NCBI GenBank assembly: GCA_035533755.1
Contig: DATLTC010000030.1
Span: 1 to 64,000 of the forward strand
Length of the DNA: 64,000 nucleotides
Direction: 5' to 3'
Origin: Gemmatimonadaceae bacterium
Lineage (GTDB): Bacteria; Gemmatimonadota; Gemmatimonadetes; Gemmatimonadales; Gemmatimonadaceae
Part shown: positions 1 to 9,278 of the stretch, piece by piece
How positions within the stretch are numbered: the stretch's first letter is position 1
How the letters are laid out: each line of letters begins with the position of its first letter
Position numbers and translations under genes: made by a program
Notes under the pieces: generated by a model
Databases searched by the model: none
What the model saw: only the letters and a program-made list of their open reading frames with translations
Told to the model about the DNA's origin: nothing

Positions 1-818
1 CCCGCGTCGCGGAGCTGGTTGAACTCGGCGGGCGTCACGTAGCGGTCGAGTGCGATATGCCCGTCGGAGGGGCGGAGATACTGCCCCAGCGTGAGGATGT
101 CGACGTCTACGGCGCGCAGGTCCTGCATGACAGCCACGACCTCCTCGTTCGTCTCGCCCATGCCAAGGATGATCCCGGTCTTCGTGGGAATGTGGGGGGC
201 GAGGCGTTTGCTGGTGCGAAAGATCTCCATCACGCGTTCGTAGCGGCCGCCGGGGCGGCAGCGCTTGTAGAGTCGCGGAACGGTCTCGGTGTTGTGGTTG
301 TAGATGTCCGGCTCCGCCTCGAGTACGGTGCGAATGGACTCCTCGCGCCCCTGGAAGTCGGGTACGAGCACTTCGACGGAGGTGTCGGGGGAGACGGTCT
401 TGATCTGACGGATCGTCTCGGCAAACGCCCAGGCGCCGAAGTCCGGCAGGTCGTCGCGGTCCACCGAGGTGAGGACGACATGCTGCAGGTGCATGTTGCT
501 GGCGGCCTGTCCTACGCGCTCGGGCTCGGTGGTGTCGTACTTGGGAGGGCGGCCGTGAGCGACGGCGCAGTAGGCGCAGTTCCGCGTGCACACGTCGCCC
601 AGGATCATGAAGGTCGCGGTGCCGTGATCCCAGCATTCGCCGACATTGGGGCAGTGGGCCTCCTCGCACACCGTGTGGAGGTCCAGGTCGCGCATCAGAT
701 GTTTCAAGTGCACGTAGTTCTTGCCCCCCGGGGCTCGAACCTTGAGCCAGGATGGCTTGCGGTCGGGGAGGGGATCGGCGCGGTGCCGCCCCATGATCTG
801 ATAAAGGGCTTCGCCCAT
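1..818 (-). CDS. lipA: Lipoyl synthase, C-terminus cut by window edge
   Basis: Radical-SAM enzyme that inserts two sulfurs into protein-bound octanoyl groups to make lipoyl cofactor for GcvH and 2-oxoacid dehydrogenases. The translated minus strand shows both diagnostic iron-sulfur cysteine sets: C51/C56/C62 in CEEAHCPNVGECW, the auxiliary cluster, and C77/C81/C84 in CTRNCAYC, the radical-SAM cluster. The start is the first ATG after an in-frame stop (MGEALYQIMG), so the N-terminus is firm. The gene runs off the left end and the C-terminal part is not visible. Glycine cleavage genes and a lipoate ligase-like gene lie 12-17 kb away, consistent with use of lipoate in this organism. Confidence 0.95.
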   Translation of the reverse strand, partial: MGEALYQIMGRHRADPLPDRKPSWLKVRAPGGKNYVHLKHLMRDLDLHTVCEEAHCPNVGECWDHGTATFMILGDVCTRNCAYCAVAHGRPPKYDTTEPERVGQAASNMHLQHVVLTSVDRDDLPDFGAWAFAETIRQIKTVSPDTSVEVLVPDFQGREESIRTVLEAEPDIYNHNTETVPRLYKRCRPGGRYERVMEIFRTSKRLAPHIPTKTGIILGMGETNEEVVAVMQDLRAVDVDILTLGQYLRPSDGHIALDRYVTPAEFNQLRDA

Positions 819-882
819 TGGATCGGTCTGGTTGAGTGCCGGGCTGAATTTAGGGTCTGGGGCGGCTCAATGGTAGCGCTTA

Positions 883-913
883 GTAACCATTAAATATAGC
901 TTTAGAAGGTTAC
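883..913. promoter_or_regulatory. AT-rich inverted repeat upstream of lipA
   Basis: GTAACC (883-888) and GGTTAC (908-913) form a 6-bp inverted repeat around a 19-bp AT-rich spacer containing TTAAATATAGC. It sits in the divergent region between lipA (minus) and a small membrane protein (plus), in an otherwise GC-rich setting, so a promoter or operator role is likely. The regulator is unknown. Confidence 0.3.
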
Positions 914-1049
914 CGAGCCGGGCAGGGCACTCGAAACTCGACCGAGGCGCTTGCGTAGGGGCAGAGGGGGGGAACGCAGGTGGCATGGAGTGCGTTCGAC
1001 GTGTTATGGTTTACCGGAGCCTGCGGGCGCCGCGCCAAGGGGAGGGTTC

Positions 1050-1277
1050 ATGATCCGCACCATCTTTACCATCGGGTTGTTCGCGCTGGCGGGGCTGTTC
1101 GTGCTCCGGCTGGCGTTCGGGCTGTTTGGCACGCTGTTCGCGATGTTGCTGATGCTCTTGGGGCTGGCGGTCAAGATCGCGATCGTGGGCGTGGTCGTGT
1201 ATCTGCTCCTTCGGATTTTCAGTCCCGCCACGGCGCGCAAGCTGCGCGAGCGTTGGTCGGGGACTTCGGTGAGCTAG
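1050..1277 (+). CDS. Small two-segment membrane protein
   Basis: A 75-residue protein of unknown function. Residues from about 3 to 25 and 28 to 55 are strongly hydrophobic, with Leu, Phe, Val and Ile blocks and only isolated charges, and the tail (ARKLRERW) is basic. This predicts two membrane-spanning helices with the C-terminus in the cytoplasm. The start was chosen at the ATG preceded by AAGGGGAGG (1037-1045), an excellent ribosome binding site; the frame is open further upstream but that part looks non-coding. A hairpin terminator follows at 1324-1354. I see no conserved motif that would give a family. Confidence 0.7.
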   Translation: MIRTIFTIGLFALAGLFVLRLAFGLFGTLFAMLLMLLGLAVKIAIVGVVVYLLLRIFSPATARKLRERWSGTSVS

Positions 1278-1323
1278 ACGACACGCGCGGCGCGCCCGGA
1301 AATCGCGCAGCGTGTGTGGGGGC

Positions 1324-1354
1324 GGCGGATGTGGCGAGTGTTGCCGCATCCGCC
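1324..1354. terminator. Hairpin terminator between convergent genes
   Basis: GGCGGATG (1324-1331) pairs with CATCCGCC (1347-1354), and the stem is extended inside by GGC/GCC. A T-containing tail (GTTCCTGTTTT) follows on the plus strand. It lies just after the small membrane gene and faces the convergent minus-strand gene ending at 1412. Confidence 0.6.
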
Positions 1355-1367
1355 GTTCCTGTTTTGG

Positions 1368-1415
1368 GTAGGAGCGTAGGACGGAAAACTGCGGCACGCC
1401 GTCCTACCGTCCTAC
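1368..1415. repeat. GTAGGAC short repeat, copy 1 (inverted pair)
   Basis: GTAGGAGCGTAGGACGG (1368-1384) faces its inverted copy CCGTCCTACCGTCCTAC (1399-1415), giving a potential hairpin. The same 16-17 base unit recurs at 7123-7139 and 53398-53419, each time in a convergent intergenic gap. Confidence 0.6.
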
Positions 1416-2371
1416 TCTCCTTCTCTCAGCGCTTCCAGCACCGCCCACACGAGCAGTGGCACCATGAGTTCATGATGCCCCGTGATCTCATAGCCGGCGC
1501 CGCTCTGGAGCGTTGGCCGCTGGACGACGTTGACGCGCGGCCGATAGTGGCGCTGCATGTCGAGATCGCAACTCACGAACCCTTGCGGCCTGCCGCCGTT
1601 CAGGTTGCGAGCGATGGTGAGCGCCTTCAGGAATACTTCCGGCATGATCACGGCGCTGCCCAGGTTGAGCACGACGCCGCCCTCGTCGAGGTGGAGCACC
1701 GAGGCGGCCAGTCGGCGGAAGTCGCGGTGGCTGGTGTCGCCGATGGCGGCGCCGTTGGCCGCCGGATGCTGGTGGATGATCTCGGCGCCGATGGCGGCGT
1801 GCACCGTGGCCGGTATGCCGAGCCGGTGCGCGCCGAGCAGCACCGAGAGTTCGGGATGGGCGAGCTTCTGCTCCGCATCGAGCGCCACGGCGAGCGCTTC
1901 GCCCATACCCATGCGGGCCTCCATGCCGGCCACGAATGCGTCGTTCATGCCGCGCCCGGTCTCTTCGGCCATCCCGAACGTGCCGTCCTTGAGACCGGCG
2001 GCAACATCTTCGGACGTGGCGCCGAATCGCGCGATCTCGTAGTCATGGATGGCGGCCGACCCGTTCATCGCGAGGTGCGTGACGACGCCGCGTCGCATGA
2101 GTTCGATGAGCAGCGGCGCCAGCCCGGTCTTCACCACGTGGCCGCCGAGCATGGCCACCACGCCCCGGTCGCGACGCTTGGCATCGGCGATGGCCTGCAC
2201 GACGCGCTTGAAGTCGCGCGCCACGAGCACATCGGGGAGGGCGTCGAGGAACGCGCGGAACGACCGGTCGTTGCCCGGCGGGTGCGCGAACTCCGAAGCA
2301 TCCACTTTGTTGGGGCGGCGCGCCACCGGCACGGTGTGCACGGCGTGCAGATCGGCCTCGTCGTACTTCAC
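1412..2371 (-). CDS. Deoxyhypusine-synthase-like protein, function unassigned
   Basis: A 319-residue cytoplasmic protein. The stretches GGHVVKTGLAPLLIELM, NGSAAIHDYEIA, GATSEDVAAGLKDGTFGMAEETGRG, GAAIGDTSHRDF and GGVVLNLGSAVIMPEVF are glycine-rich loops that look like conserved cofactor-binding elements. Their order resembles the NAD-binding deoxyhypusine synthase fold, but I do not see the full catalytic lysine segment of true eukaryotic or archaeal enzymes. Bacteria lack eIF5A, so any role would be on another substrate, such as a polyamine. The start is the GTG forming a GTGA overlap with the upstream glycosyltransferase stop (2371-2368), so the two are probably co-translated. The family call is a tentative resemblance. 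Confidence 0.5.
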   Translation of the reverse strand: MKYDEADLHAVHTVPVARRPNKVDASEFAHPPGNDRSFRAFLDALPDVLVARDFKRVVQAIADAKRRDRGVVAMLGGHVVKTGLAPLLIELMRRGVVTHLAMNGSAAIHDYEIARFGATSEDVAAGLKDGTFGMAEETGRGMNDAFVAGMEARMGMGEALAVALDAEQKLAHPELSVLLGAHRLGIPATVHAAIGAEIIHQHPAANGAAIGDTSHRDFRRLAASVLHLDEGGVVLNLGSAVIMPEVFLKALTIARNLNGGRPQGFVSCDLDMQRHYRPRVNVVQRPTLQSGAGYEITGHHELMVPLLVWAVLEALREGE

Positions 2372-3108
2372 GGCGTGGCCGGGCCGCGCGCGCGCAGGGT
2401 ACGGGCCATGCGGAACAGATTCAACGCGTCGTTCCACGGGCGCACGCGGCTCTCCCGCGGCCGCAGGTCGTAGCGCGCGTCGAGCGATACCGTCTCGATG
2501 CGCCGCGCGAACGGGGCGGCGCGCACGAGCAGTTGGACGTTGGCCGCCCAACCCTCAGCCTCGACGATGGGACGGTCGCCCGACGCCTTGATCAGATCAC
2601 GGATGACCGCGATGCGGTACAGCCTGAGCGAGCCGAACGGGTCCTGGACGCCGGGGACGCTCGAGAAGGGGCGCAGGATCCACGGGGCCACGCGGCGCAG
2701 CCGGCGGGCCGGCGTGGGCAGCGCGGCCGGCGACCGCTCGGCGACGACCAGGTCGGCGCCCCCTTCGAAGCGCCTGATGAGTTCCGGCAGGTGCTCCGGC
2801 ACGTCGGTGAAGTCTCCCTGCATGGTGATCATGGCGTCGCGGCGCGGATAGCGGGTGCGCTGCGACACCGTGCGGGCCAGCGCGTCGAGGGCCGCCGCGT
2901 AGCCGACGTGCGTCTTGCCCCCGAGCACGGTGAGCGGGATCACCTTGTGGTACGGCTTCAGCACCTCGGCCGTATCGTCGGTGCTCCCGTCGTCGTACAC
3001 TACGATCTCGTACTCGCGCGAATACTCCTGGAACACGTTGCGGATGCGCCAGAGCAGCAGTCCGATAGTCGGGACTTCGTTGTACGAGGGAATGCAGACG
3101 TAGAGCAC
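2368..3108 (-). CDS. Family 2 glycosyltransferase
   Basis: A 246-residue GT-A fold transferase with the typical beginning LYVCIPSYNEVPTIG, a DDGSTDDT nucleotide-binding segment, and a later QGDFTDVPEHLPELI region matching the position of the metal-binding acidic motif. It likely transfers a sugar from a nucleotide or polyprenyl donor, acting at the inner face of the membrane. No C-terminal transmembrane helices are present, unlike dolichol-phosphate mannose synthases with membrane anchors. I chose the GTG at 3108 immediately before the first beta strand; the frame is open to 3198 but that extension looks non-coding, and no strong ribosome binding site decides it. It is coupled to the downstream deoxyhypusine-synthase-like gene by a GTGA overlap. 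Confidence 0.75.
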   Translation of the reverse strand: MLYVCIPSYNEVPTIGLLLWRIRNVFQEYSREYEIVVYDDGSTDDTAEVLKPYHKVIPLTVLGGKTHVGYAAALDALARTVSQRTRYPRRDAMITMQGDFTDVPEHLPELIRRFEGGADLVVAERSPAALPTPARRLRRVAPWILRPFSSVPGVQDPFGSLRLYRIAVIRDLIKASGDRPIVEAEGWAANVQLLVRAAPFARRIETVSLDARYDLRPRESRVRPWNDALNLFRMARTLRARGPATP

Positions 3109-3215
3109 GGATCGGAGACCGGTTGGGGAAGGCCCGGGGAAAGCTAGGCGCCCCGCGCGATGTGGGGTAGGGACCGGTATCAGGATCAACGAATGCACGG
3201 TCGAACGGAGGCGGC

Positions 3216-3950
3216 ATGATTCAACCGGACACTCGGCGTGGGATGACGCGCGGCGACGCGCAACTGGCCATCCGGCTCATGGCCGGCGAGGCAGGGGGCG
3301 AGGAGGAGCGTGCGCTGCAGCAGCGTCTCGCCAACGAGGGGCTGGACGCGGTGCTCGACGATCCACGGCTTCCGGGGGCGCTGCTGCAGCAGCCGCTGGG
3401 CGCGATCGCGTCACTGCGGTTGTTCACCTACGTGCTGGTGCGGGCCGCCCTGTTGCGTCTGGGAGAGGCCGATCACGTGATCAGCGACTACATGGCGGCG
3501 CTCGTCCTGGAGTTCGGCGCACGGGGGCGCGCGGAACGGTGCAGCGAGGACGACGACGAGATATACGACACGCTGGCCGCGTTGCTGCGCGACGCCGAGG
3601 GGCGCGACCAGCGCCGCAACTACCACGTGCGCGCGCATCTCGGCAACTACGCGCTCTGGTTGAGCGGGTTGTTTCCCGACCACATCGAGTACCGGCGGTG
3701 GCGCCGCGGCGGCCCCCACGTGTCGTACTACGAGGAACTCGGACGTCGGGGATTCGCGATGGCTGCCGAGCATCCCACGGCGCGCGAGCAGGGAATGGCC
3801 GACCTGTTCGCCGCGGTGGCCGAGCGGTTCGTGACGCTGCGCGTGGCGCTCACCGGGTTCAGCGATACGCTTCTGTTTCCCAACGTGCACACGCCCGAGC
3901 GACTCATGCGCCAGGTGCGCGACGAGGCCCGCTGGCGGTGGACGAGCTGA
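3216..3950 (+). CDS. Conserved hypothetical protein
   Basis: A 244-residue soluble protein that I do not recognise. It is rich in Arg, Leu and Glu and appears mostly helical, with the acidic stretch SEDDDEIYD near residue 110 and aromatic-rich segments YHVRAHLGNYALWLSGLFPDH and HVSYYEEL that may be conserved. There is no signal peptide or membrane segment. GGAGG at 3204-3208 supports the ATG start. Its 3' end overlaps the convergent class I amidotransferase gene by 47 bases. Divergent from the glycosyltransferase, it probably has its own promoter in 3109-3215. Confidence 0.6.
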   Translation: MIQPDTRRGMTRGDAQLAIRLMAGEAGGEEERALQQRLANEGLDAVLDDPRLPGALLQQPLGAIASLRLFTYVLVRAALLRLGEADHVISDYMAALVLEFGARGRAERCSEDDDEIYDTLAALLRDAEGRDQRRNYHVRAHLGNYALWLSGLFPDHIEYRRWRRGGPHVSYYEELGRRGFAMAAEHPTAREQGMADLFAAVAERFVTLRVALTGFSDTLLFPNVHTPERLMRQVRDEARWRWTS

Positions 3951-4662
3951 CGGCGGCCGCGAAGCCGCCGAACAGGGTACGGTCCCAGGTTTCGGGCGAC
4001 TGATCCAACTCTTCCGGATGCCATTGCACGCCGACCATCCACCAATCGTCGCTGCCCCATTCCAACGCCTCGATGATACCGTCGCTGGAGCGGGCGCTGG
4101 CGCGTAGGCCGTGGCCCGGTCGATCTGCGGCCTGGTGGTGCAGGGAGTTCACGGTGATGCGCTCGCCGCCCAGCATGCGCTGCAAGGTGGTTCCGGATTC
4201 CAGCGCCACGGCGTGGACGCGGGCGGCGCGTTCGGGTCCGCAGGCGTGCGACAGCGCGCCGGGGACCTGGGACGGAATGTCCTGGATGAGCGTGCCGCCA
4301 AACGCGACGTTGAGGATCTGGGCGCCGCGGCAGATGGCGAGCGTGGGAAGACGGCGCGCATGCGCGGCGTGGATGAGGCCCAGTTCGGAGCGGTCGCGCG
4401 CGGGATTGGGCGATTCGGCCCGGGGGTGGGGCGCCTGTCCGTAGAGACTCGGGTCCACGTCTTCGCCGCCGGTCAGCACGAGCCCGTCCACCCGCTCGAT
4501 GAGCGCTTCGATCGCCGCGGCGCTCAACGGGGGAACGACGACGGGGATCACGCCGGCGCGCTGGAGCGCGTCGACGTACCGCTGGTTCAAGCGGACTTGC
4601 GGGCGGTCGCGGACGACCTCGCTGGTGGCGGAGACAGCGACGACGGGAAGCAGCGGGGCCAT
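3904..4662 (-). CDS. Class I glutamine amidotransferase-like hydrolase (peptidase C26)
   Basis: A 252-residue member of the gamma-glutamyl-gamma-aminobutyrate hydrolase (PuuD-like) family. It shows the nucleophile elbow LAICRGAQILNVAFGG with catalytic Cys, the family segment DGLVLTGGEDVDPSLYGQ, and the catalytic His motif VGVQWHPEELD followed by a Glu. Such enzymes hydrolyse gamma-glutamyl amides, for example in putrescine catabolism; the substrate here cannot be read from sequence. The start MAPLLPVVAVSATSEV at 4662 places the first beta strand at the N-terminus as usual. No other polyamine catabolic gene is adjacent, so it may serve another gamma-glutamyl compound. Confidence 0.85.
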   Translation of the reverse strand: MAPLLPVVAVSATSEVVRDRPQVRLNQRYVDALQRAGVIPVVVPPLSAAAIEALIERVDGLVLTGGEDVDPSLYGQAPHPRAESPNPARDRSELGLIHAAHARRLPTLAICRGAQILNVAFGGTLIQDIPSQVPGALSHACGPERAARVHAVALESGTTLQRMLGGERITVNSLHHQAADRPGHGLRASARSSDGIIEALEWGSDDWWMVGVQWHPEELDQSPETWDRTLFGGFAAAVSSSTASGPRRAPGA

Positions 4663-4800
4663 GGAGTGAGAAGAGAGCGGTGGTGTGGTTGCGACGGCGC
4701 AGCGGACCACGGTATCGTACCGGGTCGGCCAGCCGTCGCGCTAGCGGTTCCCCTGCCGCGGCTACGGTCGAAACGCCTCCGCCGCCCACTTCGTAGGTGA

Positions 4801-5364
4801 ATGGTGTTCGAGAATCTCCGTCAGTCGTTGAACGATCTCATGGCGCGCGCCACGAAGCCCGAGGAACGGCGCGACGCGCTGGCCCGCATGAAGGATTCCC
4901 TGGTTCACGCGAAGCTCGGGGTCGAGGACCTTCGGGGCGGCCTGGCCAAGACCCGCGAACGCCTCGATCAGGACCGCCGCGAACTGGAAACGGTGCGCCG
5001 TCGCAAGACGCTGGCCGAGGGCATCCACGACGAGGAGACGGTAGGGCTCGCGGCAAAGTACGAAGGCCATTACGCGGAGCGTGTGGAGGTGTTGGAGCGC
5101 AAGCTCGACGCGCAGCAAAGGGAGTTGGAGTTGGCCGAGCGCGAGCTCGAGGAGATGAACGGGGAGTTCCGGCGGTACTCGATCGGCGCGGTGCCCCCCG
5201 CCTCGACAGCGGGCCCGCCGCCCGATCCGCTGGCCGCCGAGACGGGCGAGGCCGCACGCGACGAATTGGACGCGCTGGCGCGGGCCCGCGACCGAGCGGT
5301 GCGCGACGAGGACGCCGCGCGCCGGCTCGAGGAGTTGAAGCGGCGGATGGGGAAGTCGCCCTAG
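4801..5364 (+). CDS. Coiled-coil protein, hypothetical
   Basis: A 187-residue soluble protein dominated by heptad-rich, charged helices from about residue 5 to 128 (for example LERKLDAQQRELELAERELEE). A proline-rich linker (VPPASTAGPPPDP) follows, then a short second charged helix ending at LEELKRRMGKSP. This architecture predicts an elongated homo-oligomer. It superficially resembles PspA-type coiled-coil proteins but I see no amphipathic membrane-binding N-terminus that would secure that. The stop codon is one base from the ATG of the outer-membrane barrel gene, so the two form one unit; a link to envelope maintenance is inferred from context only. Confidence 0.65.
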   Translation: MVFENLRQSLNDLMARATKPEERRDALARMKDSLVHAKLGVEDLRGGLAKTRERLDQDRRELETVRRRKTLAEGIHDEETVGLAAKYEGHYAERVEVLERKLDAQQRELELAERELEEMNGEFRRYSIGAVPPASTAGPPPDPLAAETGEAARDELDALARARDRAVRDEDAARRLEELKRRMGKSP

Positions 5365-5365
5365 G

Positions 5366-7084
5366 ATGCGCGGGCCTTCGTACTTCGCGGCCGGGGTGCT
5401 GTGCGTTGCATGGGTGGGGGCCGCGAACGCGCAGGCCGCGCCACACAGCGTGCCCTGCCGGGGCCAACGGGTAGATGCGATCCGGATCGTATCGGAAGCG
5501 CCGTCGGTCACTGGCGTGCGCCGCCTGGCGGTTGTCTCGGACATCGCGCGGGCCGCCCACGTGACCACGCAGGCCGACGTGATCAGTCGCTTCCTTCTGC
5601 TGCACGTGGGCGACCCCTGCTCGGAGCGCCGGCGGGCCGAGTCCGAGCGCGTGCTGCGCGCCCAGCCCTTCCTGGCCGACGCCACGATCACGGTCGTGCC
5701 GAGCGGAAACGGCGGTGTGGTGCTGGACGTGCGGACCATCGACGAAGTGGCGCTCCTATTCAGTGCGACGGCGAACTCCAAGGGGCAATTGCTCACCCGA
5801 ACCCGGCTCGGCGACGGGAACCTGGGAGGCCAGGGTGTATACGCGCAGGGCGACTGGTGGCACGAGGCCGGCCTCCGCGACGGATACGCGTTTCACGTCA
5901 CGGACTATCAGTTTCTTGGCCGTCCGTACCAGGCCACGGCGACCGTGGCGCGCGATCCGTTGGGCGGACGGTACCACCTAGGCATCCAGCGCCCGTTCCT
6001 GACGGACGTGCAGCGCGTCGCGTGGCGCGTGCAGCAGGGCGAGGCGGACGACTACGTGCGGTTCGTGGATAACGCGGGGACGGTCCATGCCGACCGGCTG
6101 GGCCGCACGTACGGCGACATCGGTGGCCTGGTGCGGATCGGCGCGCCCGGGCGGCTGGCCCTGGTCGGGCTGTCGGTGTCGCACGAGGCGGAGCGATTGG
6201 ATGCGGCCCCGATTCTCATCACGCCGTCCGGGGTGTTGCCCGATCCCACGGCCACGCTCGACGGTCGCTATGCGGCCCACTCGGCGTCGCGCCTCAATCT
6301 GCTCCTCGGCTACCGCAATCTGAAGTTCGTGCGGGACACGGGGTTCGACGCGCTGCACAATACGCAGGACATTCCAGTGGGCCTCCAGGTGGGCACGATG
6401 GTCGGCAAGAGCGCACCGTTTCTGGGATCGCGCGACCACGACATGTTGATAGGTGCCGACGTCTACGCCAGTGCCGCGTCGACGCACTCGGCGGTGCGGT
6501 TCGAGACGCTCGGCGAGGTACGGCGCGAGTTGGACAGCACGACCTGGGACGGGCTCCTGGGGAGCGGCCGGCTGGCTGACTACCAGAAGCTTGGCGCACG
6601 GCAATTGTTCCTCACGTCGCTGGAATGGAGCGGTGGCTGGCGCGTGCGCGTGCCCTTCCGGATGACACTGGCCGGCACCGACGGCGGCGTGCGGGGCATG
6701 GCCCAGGGCACTGAGCAGGGAGGGCGCCGCGCCGTCTTGCGCATGGAAGACCGCTTCGATCTGGGATCGCCGTCGGGGTCCACGGCCGCGTTCGGGCTGG
6801 CGGTGTTCGCCGACGCGGGGCGGCTGTGGGCGGGGGACGTGCCGTTCGGCGTGACGACGCCGGTGCGGTCGTCGGTCGGGATCAGTCTGTTGGCCGCGGT
6901 ACCGGCGCGATCGGCCCGAATGTGGCGGTTGGACCTGGCGTTTCCGAACGTGCCGGGGCACGGGGTGCGGATGGCGCTCCGGCTGTCTTACGAAGATGGG
7001 ACGATCATATTCTGGCGGGAGCCGCGCGACGTAGCGATGGCACGGGAGCGAAGCGTGCCGGCGAGTCTGTTCAATTGGCCATGA
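5366..7084 (+). CDS. POTRA/beta-barrel outer membrane protein (BamA/TamA-like)
   Basis: A 572-residue exported protein with a Sec signal peptide (GVLCVAWVGAANAQA, cleavage near residue 24). Next comes one recognisable POTRA-like module around residues 35-135 with the pattern VISRFLLLHVGDPCSERRRAESERVLRAQPFLADATI, typical of the second half of a POTRA fold. The rest alternates polar and hydrophobic residues like a barrel. The end does not show the classical Phe-terminated signal (last residues SLFNWP), although an aromatic is near. With only one POTRA it is shorter than BamA, closer to patatin-linked or TamA-like barrels. It probably inserts or exports envelope proteins or lipids, but substrate is unknown. 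It starts directly after the coiled-coil gene. Confidence 0.7.
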   Translation: MRGPSYFAAGVLCVAWVGAANAQAAPHSVPCRGQRVDAIRIVSEAPSVTGVRRLAVVSDIARAAHVTTQADVISRFLLLHVGDPCSERRRAESERVLRAQPFLADATITVVPSGNGGVVLDVRTIDEVALLFSATANSKGQLLTRTRLGDGNLGGQGVYAQGDWWHEAGLRDGYAFHVTDYQFLGRPYQATATVARDPLGGRYHLGIQRPFLTDVQRVAWRVQQGEADDYVRFVDNAGTVHADRLGRTYGDIGGLVRIGAPGRLALVGLSVSHEAERLDAAPILITPSGVLPDPTATLDGRYAAHSASRLNLLLGYRNLKFVRDTGFDALHNTQDIPVGLQVGTMVGKSAPFLGSRDHDMLIGADVYASAASTHSAVRFETLGEVRRELDSTTWDGLLGSGRLADYQKLGARQLFLTSLEWSGGWRVRVPFRMTLAGTDGGVRGMAQGTEQGGRRAVLRMEDRFDLGSPSGSTAAFGLAVFADAGRLWAGDVPFGVTTPVRSSVGISLLAAVPARSARMWRLDLAFPNVPGHGVRMALRLSYEDGTIIFWREPRDVAMARERSVPASLFNWP

Positions 7085-7122
7085 TCGAGAGACAGCGCAG
7101 AGCAGGAAGCGCCGGGAAAGCG

Positions 7123-7139
7123 GTAGGACAGTAGGACGG
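7123..7139. repeat. GTAGGAC short repeat, copy 2
   Basis: GTAGGACAGTAGGACGG, a direct duplication of GTAGGAC, lies in the 68-base gap between the convergent outer-membrane barrel gene and the oppF-type gene. It differs at one position from the copy at 1399-1415 read on the other strand. Confidence 0.6.
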
Positions 7140-7152
7140 CCCGACGGAGGAC

Positions 7153-8255
7153 TTACGGTGCGGCGGTTCGGGGCGGCGTGGTGTGGAGCGCCGCGAGGGG
7201 AAGAAACCGTTCCGGCGGGCGAGTGCCACCCGCCTCCTGCTGCTGCTCCCACGACACGGCCGTGGGCGTCTGCTTGATACACGCCACGAAGTGGCCGGGC
7301 GCTTTCTCCTCGAGGGGCGGCACGAGGCGAGCGCAGGCGGCGTCCTTTGCCGGGTGCTGGCAGCGCGGGTGGAACACGCAGCCGGTCGGCGGGTGCGCGG
7401 GCGACGGGACGTCGCCCTGGAGAATGATCCGCTCGCGCGACGCCGCGGGGTCCGGCACGGGCACCGCCGACAGGAGCGCCTGGGTATACGGCATGAGCGG
7501 CTCCCGGTACAGATCCTGCGCCGCCGCGGACTCCACGATGTGCCCCAGGTACATCACGGCCACGCGGTCGGCGATGTGTTCCACGACCGCCAGATCGTGC
7601 GCGATGAACAGGTAGGCGAGCCCCCGGTCGCGCTGCAGATCGCTGAGCAGGTTGATCACCTGCGCCTGCACCGACACGTCGAGCGCCGACACCGGTTCGT
7701 CGCACACGATGAACGACGGCTCCACCGAGAGCGCGCGCGCGATGCCGACGCGCTGTCGCTGGCCACCGGAGAACTCATGGGGATAGCGGGTCGCGTACTC
7801 CGCACGGAGCCCCACCTCCTCGAGCAGCTGCCGCACCCGGCGGTCGGCCTCGGCGCCTTCGGCCACGCGGTGGATCGTGAGGCCCTCACGCACGATGGCG
7901 CCCACGGTCATGCGCGGATTGAGCGACGAGAACGGATCCTGAAACACGATCTGCATGCGCCGCCGCAGCCGGCGTAAATCGCCACCGCGCAGCGCGAGTA
8001 CGTCCCGGCCATCGAAGCGCACGCTGCCGCTGGTGGGCTCGATGAGGCGGAGAATGGTACGACCCGTGGTGGTCTTGCCGCACCCCGACTCGCCCACCAG
8101 GCCCAGCGTCTCACCGGGCATGACGTGGAACGAAACGCCGTCCACGGCGCGAACAGGATCGGGGGCCCGGCCGAACGTGCGGCCGCGACGCGGGAAGTAC
8201 TTCGTGAGGTCGCGGACCTCGAGCAACGCCGCGGCGGCGGATTCCGCGGGCGCCG

Positions 8256-8259
<4 letters not shown>
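7153..8259 (-). CDS. oppF: Oligopeptide/dipeptide ABC transporter ATPase (OppF/DppF type)
   Basis: A 368-residue cytoplasmic ATPase that energises peptide import. Walker A is GESGCGKTT, the signature is [14 protein letters not shown], and Walker B with catalytic Glu is [14 protein letters not shown]. The C-terminal oligopeptide-transporter domain has the cysteine pattern [17 protein letters not shown], which binds an iron-sulfur cluster in some Opp/Dpp ATPases. The GTG start at 8259 overlaps the oppD stop as GTGA. The tail after the domain (from about residue 330) is Pro-, Glu- and Gln-rich. It is the last gene of the oppABCDF unit. Confidence 0.92.

Positions 8260-9270
<1,011 letters not shown>

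Positions 9271-9278
<8 letters not shown>

Noticed and set aside
57-893. Long plus-strand open frame over the left end
   Set aside because: It lies opposite lipA; its product has no recognisable domain and is a high-GC shadow of the real minus-strand gene.
980-2473. Long plus-strand open frame crossing three genes
   Set aside because: It runs opposite the deoxyhypusine-synthase-like gene, across the hairpin and the small membrane gene, with Arg/His/Ala-rich shadow composition.
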